From positions 1 to 64,000 of the forward strand of contig NZ_JAWDXO010000005.1 in the NCBI RefSeq assembly GCF_032477075.1: a stretch of DNA of 64,000 nt, written 5' to 3'. The stretch is from Fusobacterium sp. Lineage in GTDB: Bacteria > Fusobacteriota > Fusobacteriia > Fusobacteriales > Fusobacteriaceae. The notes under the pieces were generated by a model. The model did not search any database and had not been told where the DNA came from. It saw nothing but the letters and a program-made list of their open reading frames with translations. Positions 36,017-44,616 of the stretch are shown here, one piece after another (within the stretch, counting starts at the first letter, position 1; every line of letters starts with the position of its first letter). The position numbers were made by a program, and so were the translations under genes.

Positions 36017-36326
36017 ATGGCAAAAAAAAAATTCAATAATAAAAACAGTAGTGGAAAAAGAAATAGCTAAAGTTACAAACTCAATTAAAAGGCAGGAAGC
36101 TATTGAAAAAGAACTTGAAAATTCACAGGCTACATTGGAACACATAGCCGAACAGATTGAAGCTGGAACTCCTATTCCTGATGATTCAAAATTTTCAGGC
36201 TATGATGAATGGCAGACATTTCTTGAGAAAAAAATCAAATCAAAAAATTCCTCTCTTGAAACTATTGATAAACAGAAAAGTCTTCTGGCTGCTTATGAAT
36301 TTTATCTTAAAAATAATGCTGAATAA
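36017..36326 (+). CDS. Coiled-coil protein with a frameshifting A10 run near its start
   Basis: The only good start, ATG 36017 behind AGCAGGAGG, leads through a run of ten A (36022-36031) into a frame that stops after 17 codons. Dropping one A joins it to the long downstream frame, giving about 102 aa (MAKKNSIIKTVVEKEIAKV...). That frame is alpha-helical with heptads (VTNSIKRQEAIEKELENSQATLEHIAEQIEAG). Without a shift, translation would have to begin at GTG 36051, which lacks a ribosome site. Slippage at the A-run, phase variation or an assembly error are all possible. Function unknown; its own terminator follows. Confidence 0.6.
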
Positions 36327-36354
36327 AAAATAATTAATAACTCAATATGACTAT

Positions 36355-36380
36355 AAGGGAGAAATATTTTCTCCCTTTTT
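36355..36380 (+). terminator. Terminator of the coiled-coil gene
   Basis: Stem AAGGGAGAAA/TTTTCTCCCTT followed by TTTTT. Confidence 0.85.
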
Positions 36381-36537
36381 ATCATTTTATTTTGTTCAAT
36401 AATACTTTTTACAAACAGCAACTATTAATTAACAAAATTCCAACTTGTCTTTCTTGTTTTTAAACATTAAAAATGATATATTTGAATTAAATCAATATAA
36501 AATATATAAAAATAAAAAATTTTAGAAAGGAATAATT

Positions 36538-39500
36538 ATGACTGAAAATGAATTGCTTGAAATTTGGGAAGCTGCAAAAAAAGGAAACACATATTCAAGA
36601 AAACCTCTTCCTGTAGAATATGTAAAAGAGGCTGAAGACTATATAAATGAAATCAATAGCTCCATTGAAAAACGAAAAACATCTTGGTCTGTTTCATATC
36701 CTACAGTATTAATCAAAGAAATAGGAAAAGAAAATGAAGTTCTTGCTAAAAGAATACTTTTTGTTATTTCACAATGGAGAAGGGAAGGAATCATAAGTGA
36801 TTTCTATTATATGTTCAATGATATAGATATAGCTGCAAAAATTGGCTATTCTCTTTCTGAAATAATTGAAGAATCTATTATAAAATTTAAAAAAAATATA
36901 TCAATTGACAATATAGAAGTTTCTCTAGAGAAATTATGGAAGTATTATTCTGAAGAAGAATTTGTAAAATTTACAGATAGAATTTTCACATCTGATATGA
37001 ATATATTATTAGAAAAGAAAAATGATGACTACTTGCTTTATATTCTTCTTACATCAGCTTCTATTCTCTATGTAAAAGACCCAGTAAAATATCAGCGTTA
37101 CCTTGCTCCTATATACTCTTATGCTGATAAATTTGGAGATGTATGTACTTGTATAATCCTATCTAAAATTGCTCCTGTTTCAAAGGAAGCTGAAGAACTA
37201 CTTATTAAATTAATAAAAGAAAATGAAGGAGCTAAAGTAAATATATACAGATTTGGATTTCACAGAGATTTCAAAAAGTTTAAAAAATTTTGTGATGATA
37301 AAAATATTCCTGAATACTATCCTCTTTTATTGCTTATCCTTGAAATTATGAATGAATATAATAATGATATGAAAAGAACTGCTCAATATTTCAATGAAAC
37401 ATATAATAATAACAGAGAGGAATTTATGAAAGTTTATCACAGATTATCTGATAAGATGCACTCTCCCAAAGCACTGTTTCTTTTAGCAATTATGATGAAA
37501 AACAAAAATGGGGAGGAAGAGTTAAAAGAGGAAAAATTAAATACTGATATAATCAGATATACAGAAAATATTTTGAATCACAAAAATAATAATGTTCTTG
37601 AATATTTAAAGGGAAGTATTACTAAAGAGGAAGTAATGAAAAAATATATGAGAGGAAACATTCCAATGGTTGAATATTTGTATACTGCTGTTGCATGTAT
37701 GTATGACCACAGTTCTATTGCCAGAAAATTCTGGGATATTTATATGTCCTTTGCAGAACATGAATCTTATGATTCAACTAAAATAAAATTCTATAATTAT
37801 TTCATTAAAGGAAGATCTAAATGGCTTAATGAATCTCCAATAGACTGTGCAAAAATTTTGATGAAATATGGATTCCCTTTTAAGAAAATCCTTGCTGTAT
37901 ATTGTATAGCTGGTGATAATTCATGGAATGGAGAAACTATCACTATGAGTGATGCCATAGAAATTATAAAAAATCATGAAAATGAAGCTTTAGAACTTCT
38001 TGATGAATGGAGAAAACTTGAAAAATGTTCAAGTGATGAAACTGCTTATCAAGCAAGACTTATGGAATTACTCTTTGATAAAAGTGATATTTCTGATTAC
38101 TCTCTGCTTGTTGAAATGTTAAATCATAAATCTAAGGTTATCAAGAAAAAAGCTGAAGAAATAATTACAAAACACAAAGATAAAACTGAAAATCTCCTTG
38201 AATCTGCTAAAAACAAGGCAAAAGGAGAAACTCTCCAAATCATTAATCGTATAATAAAATTCTGGAATAATGAACATCTTTTTCATGAAGGTTTCTCTTT
38301 TACAAATGAGGCAGCAATAAAATTCTGTACAGAGAATTTTGATAAAGCCAACGACAAAGTTATCTCATGGATACCATATGGTATGCTTTCCGGAATTCGT
38401 TTTGCTGATCTCAGTGGAACAGCCCCAGATATAATAATGGAATTTATTTTAGTAGAATATATGTCTCTGGCTGCACCATATCGTATAAAAGCTGCTGATA
38501 AAGTAGCAGAGATACTAAATCTTCAAGATATACAAAAAGCTCTTGAAGGCATATATAATGAATGGATAAGAAATGGTGCTGATACAAAATTAAAAATGTT
38601 TATGCTTCCATATTGTGTTTTTGCTTCTGATTCACAAATACTTCAATTAAATAAACAACTTTTAAAATGGGCAGAAGCATCACGTGGAGCTCTTGCAGCA
38701 TTTGCTGTATCAGTTGCAGCACTAAATGGTGGGAATGTAGCTTTGATGATGGTGGACAGCATATCTTCAAAGTTTCCTAATAATCAGGTGAAAAAAGCTG
38801 CTAAAGCTGCTTTTTCAGCTGCTGTTAAAATACTTGAAATTCCAGAAGATGTACTTTCAGATCGTATTGTTCCTTCACTTGGATTTGATAAAACTGGTAA
38901 AAAAATACTTGATTTTGGTGCTCATACTTTTACCCTTGCTTTAACACCAGATTTTGTCCTCTCTATCTATGACAATGGAAAAGAAAAATTTGTAAAATCA
39001 CTTCCAAAGCCAACTGCTGAAGATGATCCTGTAAAAGCAGAGTCAGCTAAAAAAGATCTTTCTGAACTTAAAAAACAGATAAAAGCAGTAGTACAAACTC
39101 AATCTGCCAGATTGAAAAAAGTTCTTATGAATGGGCGTTACTGGAATAGTGAAAACTGGAATTCCCTCTTTGTTGAAAATCCAATAATGCATCAGTTTGC
39201 TATGGGGCTTATCTGGGGAGTTTATGAAAACAACAAACTTATAGAATCATTCAGATATATGGAGGATGGTACTTTCAATACAGTTGATGAAGATGAATTT
39301 ACAGTTCCTGAAAAAGCTCATATTACCCTTGTACATCCTGTAGAGCTTGGAGAAGAACTTACTGCATCTTGGAAAACTCAGCTGGAAGATTATGAAATAA
39401 TCCAGCCTATAGAACAGCTTGATATATCAATCCCAGAGCTTGCCTCTAAAGATATGGCTGGTAAAAAAATAATACGTTATTCTGATAAATATATCAAAGT

Positions 39501-39810
39501 TGGTAAAATAAACTCTGCTGCAAAAAAATATGAATTTATTCGTGGAGAAGTCCTTGATGCTGGTTCTTTCTTCTGTTACCATATTGTTGATAAGTTTCTT
39601 AATATATATGTTCATATAAATGTTGATGATATGTATATGGGACAGGATTTTGATGAGGAAATAACTATAAAGGAAGTTACTTTCTGTCGTCTGCCTGAAT
39701 CAGGAGAACCTTTAGATGATATAAAAGACAATATGATATTAGATATTTCTTCACTTTCACAGAGATTTGTAAGCAGTGTTATTGCTCTTCTTGATAAAAT
39801 AACAGAATAA
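36538..39810 (+). CDS. DUF4132 protein, 1090 aa
   Basis: A large soluble protein. Its C-terminal quarter has the DUF4132 pattern: ALTPDFVLSIYDNGKEKFVKSLPKP, a helix KKVLMNGRYWNSENWNSLFVENPIMHQFAMGLIWG, then FRYMEDGTFNTVDEDEF and ITLVHPVELG. The N-terminal two thirds are helix-rich, with HEAT-like stretches (VEMLNHKSKVIKKKAEEIITKHK; LAAFAVSVAALNGGNVALMMVDSI). Proteins of this type include E. coli MolR-like and WGR-associated proteins; no biochemical activity is settled. It is monocistronic, with a GAAAGGA ribosome site and its own terminator, and not next to a WGR gene here. Confidence 0.8.
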   Translation: MTENELLEIWEAAKKGNTYSRKPLPVEYVKEAEDYINEINSSIEKRKTSWSVSYPTVLIKEIGKENEVLAKRILFVISQWRREGIISDFYYMFNDIDIAAKIGYSLSEIIEESIIKFKKNISIDNIEVSLEKLWKYYSEEEFVKFTDRIFTSDMNILLEKKNDDYLLYILLTSASILYVKDPVKYQRYLAPIYSYADKFGDVCTCIILSKIAPVSKEAEELLIKLIKENEGAKVNIYRFGFHRDFKKFKKFCDDKNIPEYYPLLLLILEIMNEYNNDMKRTAQYFNETYNNNREEFMKVYHRLSDKMHSPKALFLLAIMMKNKNGEEELKEEKLNTDIIRYTENILNHKNNNVLEYLKGSITKEEVMKKYMRGNIPMVEYLYTAVACMYDHSSIARKFWDIYMSFAEHESYDSTKIKFYNYFIKGRSKWLNESPIDCAKILMKYGFPFKKILAVYCIAGDNSWNGETITMSDAIEIIKNHENEALELLDEWRKLEKCSSDETAYQARLMELLFDKSDISDYSLLVEMLNHKSKVIKKKAEEIITKHKDKTENLLESAKNKAKGETLQIINRIIKFWNNEHLFHEGFSFTNEAAIKFCTENFDKANDKVISWIPYGMLSGIRFADLSGTAPDIIMEFILVEYMSLAAPYRIKAADKVAEILNLQDIQKALEGIYNEWIRNGADTKLKMFMLPYCVFASDSQILQLNKQLLKWAEASRGALAAFAVSVAALNGGNVALMMVDSISSKFPNNQVKKAAKAAFSAAVKILEIPEDVLSDRIVPSLGFDKTGKKILDFGAHTFTLALTPDFVLSIYDNGKEKFVKSLPKPTAEDDPVKAESAKKDLSELKKQIKAVVQTQSARLKKVLMNGRYWNSENWNSLFVENPIMHQFAMGLIWGVYENNKLIESFRYMEDGTFNTVDEDEFTVPEKAHITLVHPVELGEELTASWKTQLEDYEIIQPIEQLDISIPELASKDMAGKKIIRYSDKYIKVGKINSAAKKYEFIRGEVLDAGSFFCYHIVDKFLNIYVHINVDDMYMGQDFDEEITIKEVTFCRLPESGEPLDDIKDNMILDISSLSQRFVSSVIALLDKITE

Positions 39811-39832
39811 AAAACTAGATAATTTTTAAATT

Positions 39833-39873
39833 AAAAAGCAGTTGAAGTCTTAAAATAATTTCAATTGCTTTTT
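39833..39873 (+). terminator. Terminator of the DUF4132 gene
   Basis: Stem AAAGCA-GTTGAA with TTCAAT-TGCTTT followed by TTTTTG. Confidence 0.75.
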
Positions 39874-40230
39874 GTATAACAGAATAATACTATTAGTAGT
39901 TTATCTTGAAATAAATATCTTAGTATGTTATCATAAATATTATTGTAATATAAATTTCAAAAAAAAGGGGAGGATTTTGTGTCCTTAAATGTTTCTAACT
40001 AAACCAACTAAATAAAAAGTTGTTTTTTAAAAAGCTTCCAGACCTTGTAATACACAAGTTTTTTTGTGATGTCTTTTTAGAAATAGGTAAGAAACATGGA
40101 TATCATTAAACCAAACTTTATTGTAAATTAATAGATATTGAATAAAGAATTATTTTATAATTTTTAATATATTTTAAAATTAATTCATTGAAATTCAATA
40201 TTAAATATATTGACATTTAATTTAAGTGAT

Positions 40231-40270
40231 AAAAGGGTATAGTGACTTTAGTGTTACTATACCCTTTTTT
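40231..40270 (+). terminator. Terminator-like hairpin in the bpsA leader
   Basis: Stem AAAAGGGTATAGT with ACTATACCCTTTT followed by a T run, ending 53 bases before bpsA. Nothing upstream on the plus strand needs a second terminator, since DUF4132 ends at 39810 with its own. It may attenuate the polyamine operon. The rest of 39874-40230 contains a short AGGGGAGGA-preceded 7-codon ORF (39979) and nothing else that I can support. Confidence 0.6.
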
Positions 40271-40322
40271 ATTTTTATCCATCTTTCTTTTTATTTTAAT
40301 TAAAAATGGAGGATAATAATCA

Positions 40323-41489
40323 ATGCTTAATTGTATAGAAAAAATTAAAAAAAATGTAAATCTAGAAGAAGGAAATAAAACTGTAGAAAATATATTAGTA
40401 ACAATATATCTCCAAGAGGGAATATCAACTAAAGAACTAGCTAAACTGAATTTTCTTCCTCTTCCTGTTACAGCTGCTGTAAAAAAAGAATTTATTAAAG
40501 AAAAGCTGGTTATTCAAGATAGAGGAAGCAGACTCACTGCCAATGGAATACATTTTGTAGAAAATAAATTAGGATTTAAAAATATAGATAAAAAATTATA
40601 TCTCAAATTGCTTACAAATCCTCAGGAAGAGTATGAGGAAATAAATAAAATAAAAGAGGAGATACACCATATTTTTGAAAATCGCCCTCAGGCAGATGTG
40701 ACTTTAGATCAATCAAAGTCCAATATGGAAACCTCTTTAAAAAGAGCTGTATTATGTCTTAAAAATTATGACTTGATAGGAAAAAATATCTTATGCCTAG
40801 GTGATGATGATTTAACCAGTATTGCCTTAGGATTTTTATTGAAAAAACTCTTTCCTTCCGCTCTTTATCAAAGTACTGAAGTTACTGTAATAGATATAGA
40901 TAAAAGAATAATTGAATATATAGCTGATACAGCTGTGAAAGAATCTCTGCCAATCAGGTGTGAATATATAGATTTAAAAAAAACTTTACCTGATAAATTT
41001 AAAAATAAGTTTGATTGTTTTTTTACAGATCCTCCATATACATTAAAAGGAATGAATCTATTTATTTCAAGAGGAATTGAGGCTTTAAAAAATGAAAGTG
41101 ATCTCAATATTTATTTTTCTTTTGCTCATAAGTCTCCAACTTATCAACTAAATATGCAGAAAAACTTTTTAGCTATGGGACTTGCTATTTCAACTGTGAC
41201 TCCAAGATTTAATACTTATGAAGGTGCCAGTATAATAGGGAGTACAGGGCAGATGATAGTACTTAAAACTACTGACATTAGAAAACCACTTATAAAAAAT
41301 GTTTATAGTGGTCTTTTATATACTGGGGAATTTACAAAAACAGTCCGTCTTTATAAGTGTAAAAAATGTGGAAATAGTATAAAGACAGGAAATTCTGAAA
41401 AAATAAAAAATATTGAAACTCTTAAAAAAATAGGGTGCTGTAAATGTAATAATAAAATATTTGATTTAATTCAGAGAAAAAATAAGTAA
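40323..41489 (+). CDS. bpsA: Branched-chain polyamine synthase (BpsA-like)
   Basis: A 388-aa aminopropyltransferase of the PF01861 family, known from Thermococcus as N4-bis(aminopropyl)spermidine synthase. An N-terminal winged-helix part (TIYLQEGISTKELAKLNFLPLPVTAAVKKEFIKE) precedes the Rossmann core with LCLGDDDLTSIALGFLL (donor-binding GDDD) and CFFTDPPYTLKGMNLFISRGIEAL (catalytic DPPY). A C-terminal CKKCG...CCKCN pair probably binds zinc. The SAM decarboxylase gene 10 bases downstream supplies the aminopropyl donor. Confidence 0.85.
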   Translation: MLNCIEKIKKNVNLEEGNKTVENILVTIYLQEGISTKELAKLNFLPLPVTAAVKKEFIKEKLVIQDRGSRLTANGIHFVENKLGFKNIDKKLYLKLLTNPQEEYEEINKIKEEIHHIFENRPQADVTLDQSKSNMETSLKRAVLCLKNYDLIGKNILCLGDDDLTSIALGFLLKKLFPSALYQSTEVTVIDIDKRIIEYIADTAVKESLPIRCEYIDLKKTLPDKFKNKFDCFFTDPPYTLKGMNLFISRGIEALKNESDLNIYFSFAHKSPTYQLNMQKNFLAMGLAISTVTPRFNTYEGASIIGSTGQMIVLKTTDIRKPLIKNVYSGLLYTGEFTKTVRLYKCKKCGNSIKTGNSEKIKNIETLKKIGCCKCNNKIFDLIQRKNK

Positions 41490-41499
41490 AGGAGAATTT

Positions 41500-41874
41500 A
41501 TGTTCAAATTAAAACAATTAGGACAACATCTTTTAGTTGAATATTACGATTGTGATGTTGAAATATTAAAAAATACATTATTAATTGAAAAATATATGAT
41601 AGAAGCTGCAAAAGTAGCTAAAGCCACAATAGTAGAAAGTGTCTTTCATACTTTTAATCCATGGGGTGTAAGTGGAGTAATTGTTATAGAAGAATCTCAT
41701 TTAACCATTCATACCTGGCCAGAATATAAATATGCTGCTGTAGATTTATTCACTTGTGGAAATATGATAAAACCCTTAGCAGCTTTTAATCTTTTAGAAA
41801 TGAAATTAAAAGCAGAAAGATTCGATTTAAAAGAAGTGTCCAGAGGTTCATTAGAAAGGATATTAAAAAGATAA
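41500..41874 (+). CDS. speD: S-adenosylmethionine decarboxylase proenzyme
   Basis: A 124-aa class 1B SAM decarboxylase, which cleaves itself to create a pyruvoyl group. The processing site is EE-SHLTIHTWPEY with Ser66; His71 and Cys86 (LFTCGN) are the other conserved catalytic residues. It makes decarboxylated SAM, the donor used by BpsA, and lies in the same operon (GGAGAA ribosome site, 10-base gap). A strong terminator follows. Confidence 0.95.
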   Translation: MFKLKQLGQHLLVEYYDCDVEILKNTLLIEKYMIEAAKVAKATIVESVFHTFNPWGVSGVIVIEESHLTIHTWPEYKYAAVDLFTCGNMIKPLAAFNLLEMKLKAERFDLKEVSRGSLERILKR

Positions 41875-41883
41875 AATGAAAGG

Positions 41884-41908
41884 GCAGCTATAATTAGCTG
41901 CTCTTTTT
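41884..41908 (+). terminator. Terminator of bpsA-speD
   Basis: GCAGCTA/TAGCTGC stem followed by TCTTTTTAT. Confidence 0.85.
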
Positions 41909-41915
41909 ATATAAA

Positions 41916-42217
41916 TTACTGTTGTGGTACCACTGCAAAGAAAATTAAATCCTCATCACTATTATTTATAACACTGTGAGAATGTCCTTTAGGGCAGTAA
42001 TGACATATTCCTGGATACAGTTCCTCTTCCCCTGCAAAATATATATTATCTCACTTCCAGTTTCATGTTTATGATATCCAACAGATGCTCCAGGTACAAG
42101 TTTACTATACATGATACGATTTTTTTCATCCATAAACATAAGAGCAGCAACATTCTTTTCTCCACCATAAAATTTTTCTAATATAGTTGTTTCCATCTCT
42201 TCAAACTTAATCAACAT
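41916..42217 (-). pseudogene. Cupin-domain protein, disrupted
   Basis: Two frames together make one cupin. The first (start 42217, behind AGGGGGAAAG) reads ...SKLVPGASVGYHKHETGSEIIYILQG and then shifts near 42030. The second reads EEELYPGICHYCPKGHSHSVIN and ends FFAVVPQQ at 41916. Compared with intact small cupins about eight residues between ILQG and EEELYPG are missing, so a deletion of around 23 bases is likelier than a single-base slip. The metal-binding His and Glu are otherwise present. Confidence 0.75.
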
Positions 42218-42262
42218 AAACTTTCCCCCTTTTTTATTTCTCATATATTAACATAGTTGTAT

Positions 42263-42301
42263 AAAAAAAACAACCTGAAACCCTTAAGATTTCAGATTGT
42301 T
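42263..42301 (-). terminator. Terminator of the mfd-spoVG block
   Basis: 12-bp stem AACAACCTGAAA/TTTCAGATTGTT followed on the minus strand by TTTTTTTT, 17 bases after the spoVG stop. Confidence 0.8.
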
Positions 42302-42317
42302 TTTATTCCCAGATATT

Positions 42318-42617
42318 TTAAAATTCTTCTTCTACAGCTACTACTTCCTCTCCTTTTGACTCCATTTCATTATATCTAGCTATAACTGAATCAGTTATCT
42401 CTTTTCTTAATTCAGGAGTTATTGGATGGACGATATCTTTATATTCTCCATCAGGCATTTTTCTTGATGGCATAGCTACAAACATTCCTTTTTGTCCATC
42501 GATTATTTTTAGACCATGGATAACAAAACATTCATCGAATGTTACATCAGCATAAGCTTTCAGCTTCAACTCATTCTCATTCTTTACTACCCTTAGTCTA
42601 ACATCTGTGATTTTCAT
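42318..42617 (-). CDS. spoVG: SpoVG-family nucleic-acid-binding regulator
   Basis: A 99-aa SpoVG protein (MKITDVRLRVVKNENELKLKA; FVIHGLKIIDGQKGMFVAMPSRKM; YKDIVHPITPELRKEI). SpoVG proteins bind DNA and RNA and regulate envelope and virulence genes in Firmicutes and spirochaetes. I start it at 42617, after AAGGGAAGGTG; a longer in-frame extension overlaps ispE and lacks support. It sits next to ispE as in Bacillus, though Fusobacterium forms no spores. Confidence 0.93.
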   Translation of the reverse strand: MKITDVRLRVVKNENELKLKAYADVTFDECFVIHGLKIIDGQKGMFVAMPSRKMPDGEYKDIVHPITPELRKEITDSVIARYNEMESKGEEVVAVEEEF

Positions 42618-42649
42618 AATTAATGCACCTTCCCTTATTTTAGTATCAT

Positions 42650-43510
42650 CTATAAAGAACTGCAAAGATGTACTTCACAGCTTTTAAAATGCTCTTTTAA
42701 TGTTTTATATATATTTTCTGCTTCTTTTTTATCAGCAAAAACATAATATGCACTTCCACTTCCTGACATAAAAAATTTTATATTATTTATTTCCGCTAAT
42801 TTTTTTCTAAAATTCATTATGTTTTTATCTTCAAGGAGAAGTCCCTGTTCCAGATGATTTTCTATATTTTCTTCTATTGTAGATATACTATTTTCTTTCA
42901 GTCCCAGAACTATCTTATCTATATCTGCATCTTTTTTATTATTGAGCATATACATATTTTTATATGCTTTTCCTGTGGAAACTCCAAAGTTTGGTTTTAT
43001 AACTATTATTAAGCTTTCCAGATTATTTTCTATTATTTTAATGTTTTCTCCTATACCAGTAACTCTGGCAGATTTGTTTATCAAAAAAAATGGAATATCT
43101 GCACCTATACTTTTTCCTATTTCTATGAGCTTTTCATTTGTAAAGTAATTTCCATGAAATTCATTTAATAATTTAAGTAGAAATGCTCCATTAGAACTTC
43201 CTCCACCAAGTCCAGCCTGATGAGGTATCTTTTTTTTAAGATATACCTCTATTTTTCTTTTTTCAAGACTACTTTCATCATAAAATTTATCATATATTTT
43301 ATACAAAATATTTTCTTTTCCAGTTGGTATATCTCTTTTATTTGTTTTTATAGTCAATGTTCCAGAAATATCCTCTATTTCTCCACTCATTTCATCACTT
43401 AAACTGATAGGCACCATTACCATATCTAAAAGATGATACCCATCTTCTTGCTTCCCTATTATATTTAATCCTATATTTATCTTTCCATTGGAATTCAAAG
43501 AAAATTTCAC
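42650..43510 (-). CDS. ispE: 4-diphosphocytidyl-2-C-methyl-D-erythritol kinase
   Basis: A 286-aa GHMP kinase of the MEP isoprenoid pathway. Motifs: NGKINIGLNIIGKQEDGYHLLDMVM at the N-terminus, HQAGLGGGSSNGAFLL (ATP loop) near residue 95, and MSGSGSAYYVF near the C-terminus. It phosphorylates CDP-methylerythritol. Its start overlaps the stop of rqcP by one base. A copy of the 17-bp repeat lies within it but reflects the codons for MYMLNNK. Confidence 0.95.
   Translation of the reverse strand: MKFSLNSNGKINIGLNIIGKQEDGYHLLDMVMVPISLSDEMSGEIEDISGTLTIKTNKRDIPTGKENILYKIYDKFYDESSLEKRKIEVYLKKKIPHQAGLGGGSSNGAFLLKLLNEFHGNYFTNEKLIEIGKSIGADIPFFLINKSARVTGIGENIKIIENNLESLIIVIKPNFGVSTGKAYKNMYMLNNKKDADIDKIVLGLKENSISTIEENIENHLEQGLLLEDKNIMNFRKKLAEINNIKFFMSGSGSAYYVFADKKEAENIYKTLKEHFKSCEVHLCSSL
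42939..42955 (+). repeat. Copy of the 17-bp repeat inside ispE
   Basis: TTATTGAGCATATACAT on the plus strand matches the origin-type family. It is within coding sequence read on the other strand, so it may be chance. Confidence 0.3.
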
Positions 43511-43800
43511 TAAAAAATGTCCTCCTCGCTGTCCAGATCTATTTTTATTCCTCTGCTATCCAGAACTTTTATAAGTTCAGAAGTTTTTTCTTTAGCTACA
43601 TTCCCAGCAGGAACTTCCAATATTTCAAATTTAAAATATTTGTTAAAATATTCCAATTCAAGAATCTGTCCTACTTTTACCTCAGTTCCAGCCTTTGCTA
43701 CTTTTCCATTTAATTTGGCTTTACCCCCATCTACAACTACTTTAGCTATGGGTCTTCTTTTTATTATTCTGCTCACTTTTAAAAATTTATCCAATCTCAT
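43510..43800 (-). CDS. rqcP: S4-domain ribosome quality-control protein RqcP
   Basis: A 96-aa S4 RNA-binding protein (MRLDKFLKVSRIIKRRPIAKVVVDGGKAKLNGK). Together with its place between ispE and mazG this identifies the YabO/RqcP (Hsp15-like) group, which binds the obstructed 50S subunit with tRNA and supports C-terminal tailing. An acidic tail (DLDSEEDIF) ends the protein. Confidence 0.88.
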   Translation of the reverse strand: MRLDKFLKVSRIIKRRPIAKVVVDGGKAKLNGKVAKAGTEVKVGQILELEYFNKYFKFEILEVPAGNVAKEKTSELIKVLDSRGIKIDLDSEEDIF

Positions 43801-43857
43801 ATATTATGTTCAAACCTCCAGTCTTATTATTTATATATACTATATTTTTTTCATATG

Positions 43858-44616
43858 TCAATGTTTATTTTTTGCTTCATTCCAAAATTTTTCCATAGTA
43901 TCCAGTGAAGAACTTGTTAAATCGCAGTGCTTTTCTATATATCTGAACCTTGTATCAAATTTTTTTATTGTCTTCTCTAAAGCGTCAGTTGAATTTATAT
44001 TTAAAAATCTTGAAAGATTTACCATTGAAAAAAGTAAATCTCCAAGTTCTTCTTTCATATTTTCCAAATCATTATTATTAATAGCCTGCTTTAGCTCATT
44101 TAGCTCCTCTTCAACTTTAGCTATAACATCTTTTGTATCAGTCCAGTCAAATCCTACTTTAGCAGCTTTTTTCTGTATTTTTTCTGCTTTAGCTAATGCT
44201 GGAAGATACATTGGCACACCATCAAGTGCGGATTCTCTTTTTTGTTGTTCTTTCTCAGTTTTCTTTATTTCTTCCCAGTTTTGTAATACCTCATCAGAAG
44301 TTATACCACCATCTTTTTCTTTAAATACATGGGGATGTCTTCTTATCATTTTCTCGTTTATTCCCTTTACTACATCTTCTATTGTAAATTTTCTTTCATC
44401 TTCACATATATCAGCCTGAAATACTATATTCAAAAGAAGATCACCTAATTCACCTTTCAGTTCATCTCCACCTTCATCCATTGCCTCTAGTACCTCACAT
44501 GTTTCCTCCATTAAACATGGCTTCAGAGTCTCAAGAGTCTGTTCTCTATCCCATGGACATCCTCCCTCTCCTCTCAGCTTTTTTATTATTTCCACAAGTC
44601 TGTCGAATTCTTTCAC
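43858..44616 (-). CDS. mazG: Nucleoside triphosphate pyrophosphohydrolase MazG
   Basis: A 252-aa protein with two MazG domains: CPWDREQTLETLKPCLMEETCEVLEAMDEG...ELGDLLLNIVFQ, and KVEEELNELKQAINN...EELGDLLFSMVNLSRF. The EExxE and ExxD metal motifs are intact in both. It removes damaged or non-canonical NTPs. It directly abuts mfd (one base between), as in Firmicutes, so transcription-coupled repair and pool cleaning are co-expressed. Confidence 0.94.
   Translation of the reverse strand: MKEFDRLVEIIKKLRGEGGCPWDREQTLETLKPCLMEETCEVLEAMDEGGDELKGELGDLLLNIVFQADICEDERKFTIEDVVKGINEKMIRRHPHVFKEKDGGITSDEVLQNWEEIKKTEKEQQKRESALDGVPMYLPALAKAEKIQKKAAKVGFDWTDTKDVIAKVEEELNELKQAINNNDLENMKEELGDLLFSMVNLSRFLNINSTDALEKTIKKFDTRFRYIEKHCDLTSSSLDTMEKFWNEAKNKH

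Noticed and set aside
36051..36326. GTG 36051 as true start of the coiled-coil gene
   Set aside because: No ribosome site before it, while a perfect one serves ATG 36017 one frame away; the A10 slip is a better explanation.
40210..40240. TTGACA at 40210 as promoter of bpsA
   Set aside because: No -10 hexamer at 16-18 bases; the next TATAGT is about 22 bases away and inside the hairpin.
43517..44419. 300-codon plus-strand ORF opposite rqcP and mazG
   Set aside because: Ser/Phe-rich shadow of two well-supported minus-strand genes with no ribosome site.
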